Source of the DNA: an uncultured Chloroflexota bacterium
GTDB taxonomy: Bacteria > Chloroflexota > Limnocylindria > Limnocylindrales > CSP1-4
Length of the DNA stretch: 64,000 bases
Assembly: GCA_903822495.1 (NCBI GenBank)
Contig: CAIJPD010000066.1
Location: 62,001 to 126,000 of the forward strand
Direction of reading: 5' to 3'
The translations under genes and the position numbers were made by a program. Under the pieces are notes generated by a model. That model searched no databases and was not told the DNA's origin. It was given only the letters and a program-made list of their open reading frames with translations. This document shows, piece by piece, positions 16,250 through 23,836 of the stretch (position 1 is its first letter; each line of letters opens with the position of its first letter).

Positions 16250-16969
16250 TCAGCCCAGGGGCAGGCGGCCATCCGTGGACGGCGGCGGGCCGGCCGCCAG
16301 CACCACCGGCTCGATCAGCTCCGGCCCGTCGAAGCGGACGTTGTTGACCTTCGACCCGACCGGGTAGATGTCGAGGTCCAGGCCCTCGAACGGCGTCAGC
16401 ATGGCCTGCAGCTCCCCTGGGTCGCCAAGCGCCGGGTCAAGCCAGAGCGGCCAGGCATCCTCGTGGAGCACGATCGGCATCCGGTCGTGGATCTCGCGGA
16501 CCCCGTCGATCGGCTCGCCGGTGATGATCGTGAACGTTCGCACGACCGCCTCGGTCGAGGGATCCTTCCAGGCTGACCACAGCCCCGCGACGGCGAGTGG
16601 CCGCCCGTCGGCCCGGACGATGCGAAACGGCTGGCGGACCTTCTCGTCGCGCCGCCACTCGTAGAACGAATCGACCGGCACGATGCACCGGCGGCGGCGG
16701 AACGCATCGCGGAAGGCGGGGCTGATGGCCACCGTCTCGGCCCGCGCGTTGAACATCCGGTTGCCGATCTTCGCGTCCTTGGCCCAGTGGGGGATCAGCC
16801 CCCAGCGGTAGGCGGCGATGGCGCGCCGCTCATCGCGCTGCACGACCACGGCCGCCTCGTTGGTGGGCGCGATGTTGAAGTGGCCACCGGGCGCGCCGAT
16901 GCGATCCTCGGCGTCGAAGATCTCGGCGAGGTCCGAGGTGGGGCGTTGCTGGGTGAACCGTCCGCACAT
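16250..16969 (-). CDS. yedK: SOS-response-associated protein, abasic-site DNA-protein crosslinker (YedK/HMCES family)
   Basis: A 239-residue SRAP-domain protein. Initiator Met removal exposes Cys2 (MCGRF), which in the family forms a thiazolidine crosslink with abasic sites in single-stranded DNA to shield them. All catalytic positions are present: Asn74 in FNARAE, Glu104 in SFYEW and His161 in REIHDRMP, close to E. coli YedK numbering. The ATG at 16969 is fixed by the need for Cys2 and lies 7 nt after a TAGACT box. It is divergent from the TPR-rhomboid gene across only 28 bp. Confidence 0.95.
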   Translation of the reverse strand: MCGRFTQQRPTSDLAEIFDAEDRIGAPGGHFNIAPTNEAAVVVQRDERRAIAAYRWGLIPHWAKDAKIGNRMFNARAETVAISPAFRDAFRRRRCIVPVDSFYEWRRDEKVRQPFRIVRADGRPLAVAGLWSAWKDPSTEAVVRTFTIITGEPIDGVREIHDRMPIVLHEDAWPLWLDPALGDPGELQAMLTPFEGLDLDIYPVGSKVNNVRFDGPELIEPVVLAAGPPPSTDGRLPLG

Positions 16970-16976
16970 GCCCCGA

Positions 16977-16986
16977 AGTCTAGTAT
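16977..16986. promoter_or_regulatory. Overlapping divergent -10 boxes in a 28-bp spacer
   Basis: TAGACT on the minus strand (16982-16977) is 7 nt before the YedK ATG. TAGTAT on the plus strand (16981-16986) is 11 nt before the rhomboid ATG. The two boxes share the bases at 16981-16982, so simultaneous polymerase binding is unlikely. Neither gene has space for a ribosome-binding site. Confidence 0.55.
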
Positions 16987-16997
16987 CGTCGCCCGGA

Positions 16998-18323
16998 ATG
17001 GACGCCAACGACCCCGTCGCCGCGCAGGCGGCATCGACTCCGCCTTCGATCCCGTCGTCGATCCCGACCCCGCCCTCGGGTCCGGCATCCCAGGCCATTC
17101 CCACCGGCCCGCTGGATCGCCCCACGGCGCTCGCCCTGCTGGCGCGCGCCGACGCCCTGCTGGCGGACGGAGATTTCGGCCCCGCGGCGGCCCACTACCA
17201 GCGTGTCGTCGGCTTCGACGATCACGTCATCACCGCACAGGCTCTGCTGGGCCTCGGGGACTCGCTGTACCGCCTCGACCAGGATGCCGGCGCCATCCAG
17301 ACGTGGGAGTCCATTCCCCGCCTTGCGGAATCGCCGTCCACCTACCAGGCCTGGCGGCGGCTGGCATCCGCCCGGGTGCGGGACAAGGACCTGACCGGCG
17401 CCATCGAGGCCTACCGTCAGGCGGACCGCCGGGCCCCAGCCGAGGATCGCGCGGAGATCGCGTCACGCCTGGGCTGGCTGGCCAAGGAGACCGGCGACCG
17501 CCGCGCCGCCGGCCGCTATTTCGCTCGTTCCCGGGGCGACGGGCCGGCCGTCTCCGCCGCCCGCGCGGTCATCGCGATCACGGTCGCCGTCTCGCTGATC
17601 GCCATGTACGCCCCGGGCAACGCCATTGACCAGGGCCTCCAGCTGGACAAGGTCGCGGTGGCGGCCGGGCAGTGGTGGCGGCTCCTGAGCGTCACGCTGC
17701 TCCATGCCGGCTTGCTCCACCTGGGCTTCAACATGTACGCCCTCTACCTGGTAGGCCCGGTGGTGGAGCGCCAGTACGGCTGGAAGTGGTTCCTGGTCCT
17801 CTACCTGCTGTGCGCCCTGGGCGGTTCGATCGCCAGCTACATGCTGGGGTCCGGTCGGCTCGCGGTGGGCGCGTCCGGGGCCATCTTCGGGTTGTTCGGC
17901 GTCCTGATCGCGGCCAACCGCACGCATCGGCCGGTCCTGGACCGGCAGGCGCGCATGGTGGTGGCGCAACTGGGCAGCATCGTGCTGATCAACCTGGTCC
18001 TGGGCTTCATGATTCCGGGGATCGACAACCTGGCACACCTGGGCGGACTGGTTTCGGGGGCGTGGCTGGGCTTCGCGGTTCGGCCCGGCAAGGTCCCAAC
18101 CCTGGCCTCCATGTGGGTGGGCGCCGGCGAGCCGGAGAGCCCGCTCCAGCGCCGGCTCGTGCCGCTGATCGGCATCGCGCTGCTGGTGGTCCTGATGGCG
18201 GCCGGGATGGTGGGCGGCCAGGCCCGCTGGGCCAGCCCGGTCCGCACGCCGAATCCCGGCCAGAACGGCGGGACGGTCAGCGCCCCGGTGGCGCTGGTGG
18301 AGCGGGTGCGGTTCGGAGGGTAG
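16998..18323 (+). CDS. Rhomboid-family intramembrane serine protease with N-terminal TPR domain
   Basis: A 441-residue membrane protein. After a Pro/Ser leader (1-38), residues 42-180 form TPR-like helices (LADGDFGPAAAHYQRVV and similar), presumably cytoplasmic. The rhomboid domain follows: the HLGFNMYALYLVG helix, the catalytic Ser293 in GASGAIFG, and His347 in NLAHLGG. Both halves of the Ser-His dyad are present, so it should cleave transmembrane substrates. The C-terminus holds a further helix and a Gly/Pro tail. The TPR fusion suggests a docking role for substrates or partners. The start gives a near-leaderless mRNA. Confidence 0.93.
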   Translation: MDANDPVAAQAASTPPSIPSSIPTPPSGPASQAIPTGPLDRPTALALLARADALLADGDFGPAAAHYQRVVGFDDHVITAQALLGLGDSLYRLDQDAGAIQTWESIPRLAESPSTYQAWRRLASARVRDKDLTGAIEAYRQADRRAPAEDRAEIASRLGWLAKETGDRRAAGRYFARSRGDGPAVSAARAVIAITVAVSLIAMYAPGNAIDQGLQLDKVAVAAGQWWRLLSVTLLHAGLLHLGFNMYALYLVGPVVERQYGWKWFLVLYLLCALGGSIASYMLGSGRLAVGASGAIFGLFGVLIAANRTHRPVLDRQARMVVAQLGSIVLINLVLGFMIPGIDNLAHLGGLVSGAWLGFAVRPGKVPTLASMWVGAGEPESPLQRRLVPLIGIALLVVLMAAGMVGGQARWASPVRTPNPGQNGGTVSAPVALVERVRFGG

Positions 18324-18452
18324 TCCTCCCGCGGGGGGGTGGACGTGTCGGCCGCCCGCCACGGCGCCCGTCCGGCTCGCTACCATCGCTCTACAGAACG
18401 CGGCCACCGCCCACAGGTCGAGCGCCTCGTGAGTCGCGTCCAGGAGGTGTCG

Positions 18453-19709
18453 ATGAGCTCGCTCTGGCATCCGTTCGCCGACATGCACAGCGTGGCGAAC
18501 GCCGAGCTGATCATCCGCTCCGGCAAGGGCGTCGTCATCACCGACGTGCACGGCCGCGACTACCTGGACGCCACCGCGTCCCTCTGGTACTGCAACGTCG
18601 GGTACGGGCGCCAGGAGATCGCCGACCGGGTCGCTGCCCAGATGACGCAGCTCCACGCCTATTCCAACTTCGGGGCGTTCGCCACCGAGGCCACCATCCA
18701 GCTCGCCGACCGCCTGGCGGCGCTCTCGCCGATGGAGGACACGGTCGTCTTCTTCGGCGCCGGCGGTTCCGACGCGGTGGACACGGCCGCCAAGCTGGCG
18801 CGCCGCTACTGGGACCTCCTCGGCAAGCCCGGGAAGCGGGTCATCGTCTCCCGTGAGCACGGTTACCACGGGATGCACGGCTGGGGCACGTCGCTGGCGG
18901 GCATCCCCGGCAACAAGGCGGGCTACGGCGGCGCCTTCATCGACGAGGTGATCCACGTCGGCGTCGGTGACACGGAGGGCCTGGGCGCGCTCTTCGAGCA
19001 GCGTGGCCACGAGATCGCCGCGTTCATCGGCGAGCCGGTCATCGGGGCCGGCGGGGTCATCGCCCCGGAGCCGCATTACTGGGCGGAGGTGAACCGCCTC
19101 TGCCGCGAGCACGACATCCTGCTCATCGCCGACGAGGTCATCTGCGGGTTTGGCCGGATGGGGGAGTGGTTCGGCAGCATCGCGTACGGGATCCAGCCGG
19201 ACATGATGACCTTCGCCAAGGGTGTCTCATCCGGGTACCTCCCGATCGGCGGGGTGCTGGTGGGCAAACGCGTCCGGGCGCCGTTCTGGGATGACCCGGT
19301 GCCGGGCGGGGTCTTCAAGCACGGCTACACGTACAGCGGACACGCGGCGTCTGCCGTCGCGGCGTTGGCGAACCTCGACATCGTCGAGCGCGAGGACCTG
19401 ATCGGGCGGGTCCGAACCATGACGCCGATCCTGGACCGGGCGCTCCGGCGCCTGGAGGGTGCACCGCTCGTGAGCGAGATTCGAACCGTTGGCCTGACGG
19501 GCGCGGTCGCCTTCCGGCCCGACCTCCTGGCGGCCGACCCGGCGCTCGCGGACAAGGTGGCGGCGGCGTGCATCCGCCACGGGGTGGCGACGCGCAGCAT
19601 CCGCGGCCACGCGATCCAGCTGTCGCCGGCGTTCGTGATCACGGAGGCGGAGCTGGACGCGATCGTGGACGGCTTCGGAAGGGCGCTCGTGGAGGTCGCG
19701 GGGGCCTGA
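18453..19709 (+). CDS. Class III pyridoxal-phosphate aminotransferase
   Basis: A 418-residue fold-type I enzyme of the omega-amino acid:pyruvate / adenosylmethionine-BIOA branch. Evidence: the N-terminal SLWHPFADM typical of the group, the phosphate-binding [18 protein letters not shown], the metal-like [11 protein letters not shown] loop, [13 protein letters not shown] with the cofactor-binding Asp, and the Schiff-base Lys256 in [10 protein letters not shown]. It transfers an amino group from a primary amine or beta/omega-amino acid; substrate unknown. ATG 18453 is selected for AGGAGG at 18442-18447. It stands alone, upstream of the molybdenum hydroxylase operon on the same strand. Confidence 0.92.
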   Translation: MSSLWHPFADMHSVANAELIIRSGKGVVITDVHGRDYLDATASLWYCNVGYGRQEIADRVAAQMTQLHAYSNFGAFATEATIQLADRLAALSPMEDTVVFFGAGGSDAVDTAAKLARRYWDLLGKPGKRVIVSREHGYHGMHGWGTSLAGIPGNKAGYGGAFIDEVIHVGVGDTEGLGALFEQRGHEIAAFIGEPVIGAGGVIAPEPHYWAEVNRLCREHDILLIADEVICGFGRMGEWFGSIAYGIQPDMMTFAKGVSSGYLPIGGVLVGKRVRAPFWDDPVPGGVFKHGYTYSGHAASAVAALANLDIVEREDLIGRVRTMTPILDRALRRLEGAPLVSEIRTVGLTGAVAFRPDLLAADPALADKVAAACIRHGVATRSIRGHAIQLSPAFVITEAELDAIVDGFGRALVEVAGA

Positions 19710-19770
19710 CCTCGGGTTCCCCGCCGCCGCTCCACTGCCGGCCGCGGGCCGCTGCGCCGGATCGACATTA

Positions 19771-19805
19771 CCCACTTGCCAGCGCCCCCTCGCGGTGCCA
19801 GCATC
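19771..19805 (+). promoter_or_regulatory. 35-nt promoter-like element, copy 1 (molybdenum hydroxylase operon)
   Basis: This element matches 23743-23777 at 31 of 35 positions without gaps. It contains TTGCCA (19776-19781), 17 nt, then CAGCAT (19799-19804), the layout of a sigma-70 promoter with a good -35 and a poor -10. A poor -10 with a conserved spacer suggests activator dependence. It lies 110 nt before the operon's GTG start. Confidence 0.6.
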
Positions 19806-19915
19806 TGCGGCACTTCTGGCCCGCTCGGCGCCGGCAAGCCGGCAACCTCCTGGCGAGCCCTCGTGGTGGTCCGCAGGTCGCCTCGCCGGCGGCCGCACAG
19901 AAGGGGGGTCCGCCC

Positions 19916-20416
<501 letters not shown>

Positions 20417-20428
20417 GGGGAGGCTTCG

Positions 20429-22831
20429 ATGGCGATCGACGCACTCGGCGCTTCCATCAAGCGCCGCGAGGATCCCCGGTTCATCACCGGCGCGGGCAAC
20501 TACATCGATGACATCAAGCTGCCGTCGATGGTCCATATGGCCATCCTGCGCAGCCCGTATGCCCACGCCAACATCCGCTCGGTCGACGTCACGGCCGCCA
20601 GGGCCATGCCCGGCGTCATCGACGTGATCGTCGGCGCGGACGTTCCCTACAACCCCCTGCCGATGGTCTGGCCGGCGGGCGGCTCGGCCGGCCTCCGGAA
20701 CAACGTGAACTCGCCACGGATCCTGGCGACCGACAGCGTCAAATGGACCGGCGAGGGCGTGGCCGCGGTTGTCGCGGAGACACCGGCCCAGGCGTTCGAT
20801 GCCCTGGCCGCAATCGTCGTGGACTACGAGCCGCTGCCGGCCGTCGTCGACGCCGAGAAGGCCGTCGCGCCGGGCGCGCCGCAGCTCCACGAGAACGCAC
20901 CCAACAATGTCGTCTTCGAGTGGAGCGTGGGCGACAGCGCCGGCACGGAGGCGGCCATCGAGGCGGCCGAGGTCGTGGTCCGCCAGCGACTGGTGAACCA
21001 GCGCCTGATCCCCAACCCCATGGAGACGCGCGGCGACATCGGCTGGTACAACCCGGGCACCGAGGAGTACACCCTCTGGATGTCCAGCCAGACGCCGCAC
21101 ATCCAGCGGCTGCTGGTCGGCATCTTCACCATGGGCATCCCGGAGCACAAGCTCCGCTGCATCGCGCCGGATGTCGGCGGCGCCTTTGGAACCAAGATCT
21201 TCTGCTACGCCGACTATGCCCTGGTCCTGCTGGCCTCCAAGCGGATCGGTGGGCGCCCGGTCAAGTGGATCGAGGGTCGGCGCGAGAACTACCAGTCCAC
21301 GATCCACGGGCGCGACCACATCACCTACCTCGAGATCGCCGGCAAGCGTGACGGCGAGATCACCGGGCTGCGGGTCAAGACGCTGGCCAATCTCGGTGGG
21401 CGGCTGTCCACCATCGGCCCGGGCATCCCCACGACGCTGTACGCCAGGGTCCTGAGCGGCTGCTACAAGATCCCCAACGTGTACGCCGAGGTGACCGGCG
21501 TCTACACCAACACGACCTTCGTGGACGCCTACCGGGGCGCCGGCCGACCCGAGGCGACCTACGTGATCGAACGGGCGATGGACCTGTTCGCCCGCGAGAT
21601 CGGCATGGACCGCGCGGAGATCCGGCGCCGCAACTTCATCGCCCCCGACGCCTTCCCCTACGACAACCCGTCGGGCCTCGGGACCGCGTCCGGCGGCGCG
21701 AAGATCTACATCGACTCCGGCAACTACGAGCCGGCGCTCGACAAGGCCCTCGCGATGGTCGGCTACGACGACCTGGACGCCCGGAAGGTCGAGGCCCGCC
21801 TGCGCGGCAAGTACCTGGGCCTCGGCCTGAGCACCTATCTCGAGGTCTGCGGGGTCGCGCCCAGCAAGTGGATCGGCGCGGTCGGCGAAGGCTGGGGTGC
21901 CGCGATGTGGGAGTCGTCCAACATCCGCGTCCACCTGACCGGGAAGGTCGTCCTCACCATGGGGACCTCCCCGCAGGGACAGGGTCACGAGACGACCTAC
22001 TCGCAGGTCATCAGCCACGAGCTGGGCGTGCCGGTGGACGACGTCATCGTCCAGCACTCGGACACCCAGGGGACGCCGTTCGGCTACGGGTCGTACGGCA
22101 GCCGGACTTCGTCGGTCGGGAGCACGGCGGCGATCAAGGCCGCGGGCAAGATCCGGGAGAAGGCGAGGCGCTACGCCGCGCACATGCTCGAGGCGGCGCC
22201 CGAGGATATCGAGATCGACGGCGCCAACTACAGCGTGAGGGGCAGCCCGGACAAGGTGAAGACCCTCCAGGAGATTGCCTTCGCGCTTGACCTTGCATTC
22301 GATGCCCCCGTGGGCATGGAGCCGTACCTCGACGAGACGGCGTACTACGACCCGACGAACTGCACGTGGCCGTTCGGGACGCACATCGCCATCGTCGAGA
22401 TCGACGAGGAGACCGGGCATGTCGACCTGGTCCGCTACGTCGCCGTGGACGATGTCGGCAACAAGATCAACCCGATGATCGTGGACGGCCAGCTCCACGG
22501 CGGGATCGCCCAGGGCGTCGGCCAGGCGCTCTGGGAGGGCGCCGTCTACGACGACCAGGGCCAGCTGTTGTCCGGCTCGCTGCTGGACTACGCGCTGCCC
22601 CGGGCCGCCTGGCTGCCGTCGTTCGAGCTCGACGAGACCGTCACGCCGTCGCCGGTCAACCCCATCGGGGTCAAGGGCGTCGGTGAGGCCGGCGCCATCG
22701 CCAGCACCGCAGCCGTGTCCAATGCCGTGGTGGACGCGCTGGGCCCGCTGGGGGTCCGCCACCTCGACATGCCGTATACGCCACAGACCGTCTGGCGCGC
22801 GATCCAGACCGCGAAGGGAGGCCAGGCATGA
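20429..22831 (+). CDS. Molybdenum hydroxylase large (molybdopterin cytosine dinucleotide) subunit
   Basis: An 800-residue catalytic subunit. It has the cofactor motifs DVGGAFGTK, QGQGHETT and the active-site Glu753 in GVGEAGA. The active-site loop reads AYRGAGR (near 367), not the AYxCSFR of true form I CO dehydrogenase, so it is a form II enzyme that probably hydroxylates an organic substrate with water-derived oxygen. The ATG follows a GGGGGAGG, 12 bp after the small-subunit stop; its stop overlaps the FAD-subunit ATG (ATGA). Substrate unknown. The neighbouring DMSO-reductase-family gene has a matching promoter element. Confidence 0.95.
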   Translation: MAIDALGASIKRREDPRFITGAGNYIDDIKLPSMVHMAILRSPYAHANIRSVDVTAARAMPGVIDVIVGADVPYNPLPMVWPAGGSAGLRNNVNSPRILATDSVKWTGEGVAAVVAETPAQAFDALAAIVVDYEPLPAVVDAEKAVAPGAPQLHENAPNNVVFEWSVGDSAGTEAAIEAAEVVVRQRLVNQRLIPNPMETRGDIGWYNPGTEEYTLWMSSQTPHIQRLLVGIFTMGIPEHKLRCIAPDVGGAFGTKIFCYADYALVLLASKRIGGRPVKWIEGRRENYQSTIHGRDHITYLEIAGKRDGEITGLRVKTLANLGGRLSTIGPGIPTTLYARVLSGCYKIPNVYAEVTGVYTNTTFVDAYRGAGRPEATYVIERAMDLFAREIGMDRAEIRRRNFIAPDAFPYDNPSGLGTASGGAKIYIDSGNYEPALDKALAMVGYDDLDARKVEARLRGKYLGLGLSTYLEVCGVAPSKWIGAVGEGWGAAMWESSNIRVHLTGKVVLTMGTSPQGQGHETTYSQVISHELGVPVDDVIVQHSDTQGTPFGYGSYGSRTSSVGSTAAIKAAGKIREKARRYAAHMLEAAPEDIEIDGANYSVRGSPDKVKTLQEIAFALDLAFDAPVGMEPYLDETAYYDPTNCTWPFGTHIAIVEIDEETGHVDLVRYVAVDDVGNKINPMIVDGQLHGGIAQGVGQALWEGAVYDDQGQLLSGSLLDYALPRAAWLPSFELDETVTPSPVNPIGVKGVGEAGAIASTAAVSNAVVDALGPLGVRHLDMPYTPQTVWRAIQTAKGGQA

Positions 22832-23685
22832 CGTCGCTCGCGTTCGACTACCGCCGGCCGGACAGCGTGGACCAGGCCCTGGCCCTCCTCGCCGAGGCGG
22901 ACCCGGGCACCAAGGTGCTGGCCGGGGGCCACAGCCTGCTGCCGATCATGAAGACCAGGCTGGCCCAGCCGGGGCGGCTCATCGACATCGGGCACCTGGG
23001 CGAGCTGCGCGGCGTGCACCGCCTGGGCGACGGTGGGCTCTCGATCGGCGCCCTGACAACCTATTCCCGGCTCCTGGCGAACCCGGCCATCACCGTCTAC
23101 GGCCTGCTGGCGGACGTCCTGCCCACCATCGGCGATGTCCAGGTGCGCAACCGGGGGACGATCGGAGGAGCGGTCGCCCACGTGGACCCCGCCGCCGACC
23201 TGCCGGCCTGCCTCCTGGCGCTCGACGCCGAGGTGGTGGTCCGGTCGGCTCGAGGCGGTCGAACCATCGCCCTCACCAGCTTCTTTGAAGGTGCATTCAA
23301 CTCGGTGCTCCTCCCCGACGAGCTCATTACGGAGATCCGCCTGCCGGCCGCGTCGGGTGATTACGGGTCCGCCTACCGCGCCCAGGAGCAACCGGCTTCG
23401 GGGTACGCGCTCGCGGGGGCCGCCGTGGTCATCGGCCGCTCGACCGGTGGAGGCGGCCGGTTCGACCGGGCGGCCATCGGGATCACCGGGGTCGGCGAGT
23501 GCCCCTACCGGGCCTCGGCGGTGGAGCAGGAGTTCCTCAGCTCCGGCGATCCGGCCGCCGCCGCCCACGCCACGGACGGCGTCCTGGTCGCCTCCGACAT
23601 CCACGCCGACCGCGAGTACCGGACGGCGCTCATCAGGGTCCAGGTCCGCCGGGCGCTCGAGGCCGCGATCGAGCGCGTAGGCTGA
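22828..23685 (+). CDS. Molybdenum hydroxylase FAD-binding subunit (CoxM-like)
   Basis: A 285-residue FAD subunit. It has the family's two flavin motifs, AGGHSLLPIMK (about 31-41) and the TIGGAVAHVDPAADLP segment following QVRNRGT. The C-terminal CO_deh_flav_C domain contains the GITGVGECPYRA stretch. It accepts electrons from the 2Fe-2S subunit. It is coupled to the large subunit by ATGA. A 12-bp hairpin 23 nt after its stop probably ends the operon. Confidence 0.95.
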   Translation: MTSLAFDYRRPDSVDQALALLAEADPGTKVLAGGHSLLPIMKTRLAQPGRLIDIGHLGELRGVHRLGDGGLSIGALTTYSRLLANPAITVYGLLADVLPTIGDVQVRNRGTIGGAVAHVDPAADLPACLLALDAEVVVRSARGGRTIALTSFFEGAFNSVLLPDELITEIRLPAASGDYGSAYRAQEQPASGYALAGAAVVIGRSTGGGGRFDRAAIGITGVGECPYRASAVEQEFLSSGDPAAAAHATDGVLVASDIHADREYRTALIRVQVRRALEAAIERVG

Positions 23686-23708
23686 GCGCAATCGCAGCAG
23701 CATCACCC

Positions 23709-23736
23709 GCCTCCGGCGCCGAGAGGCGCCGGAGGC
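23709..23736 (+). terminator. 12-bp GNRA-loop hairpin after the first molybdenum hydroxylase operon
   Basis: GCCTCCGGCGCC (23709-23720) pairs perfectly with GGCGCCGGAGGC (23725-23736) around a GAGA tetraloop. No U-tract follows, so it is either a high-GC terminator or an RNA-stabilising hairpin. It sits directly before promoter element copy 2. Confidence 0.65.
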
Positions 23737-23742
23737 TCGATT

Positions 23743-23777
23743 CCCACTTGCCACCGACGCCTCGGGGTGCCAGCATC
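23743..23777 (+). promoter_or_regulatory. 35-nt promoter-like element, copy 2 (DMSO-reductase-family gene)
   Basis: It matches 19771-19805 at 31 of 35 positions. TTGCCA (23748-23753) and CAGCAT (23771-23776) are again 17 nt apart. It lies 59 nt before the GTG at 23837. The shared element implies joint control with the molybdenum hydroxylase operon. Confidence 0.6.
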
Positions 23778-23836
23778 CCCCCAATCACCCGCCCGCGCGG
23801 GCCGATCAGCATCGACGCAAGCAGTGGAGGCGCCCC

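Noticed and set aside
19771-19805. A sigma-54 promoter on the reverse strand (CTGGCAC present)
   Set aside because: The required TTGC at the -12 position is absent in both copies of the element.
20429-22831. True CO dehydrogenase (aerobic CO oxidation)
   Set aside because: None of the three large subunits has the AYxCSFR loop; all are form II-like.
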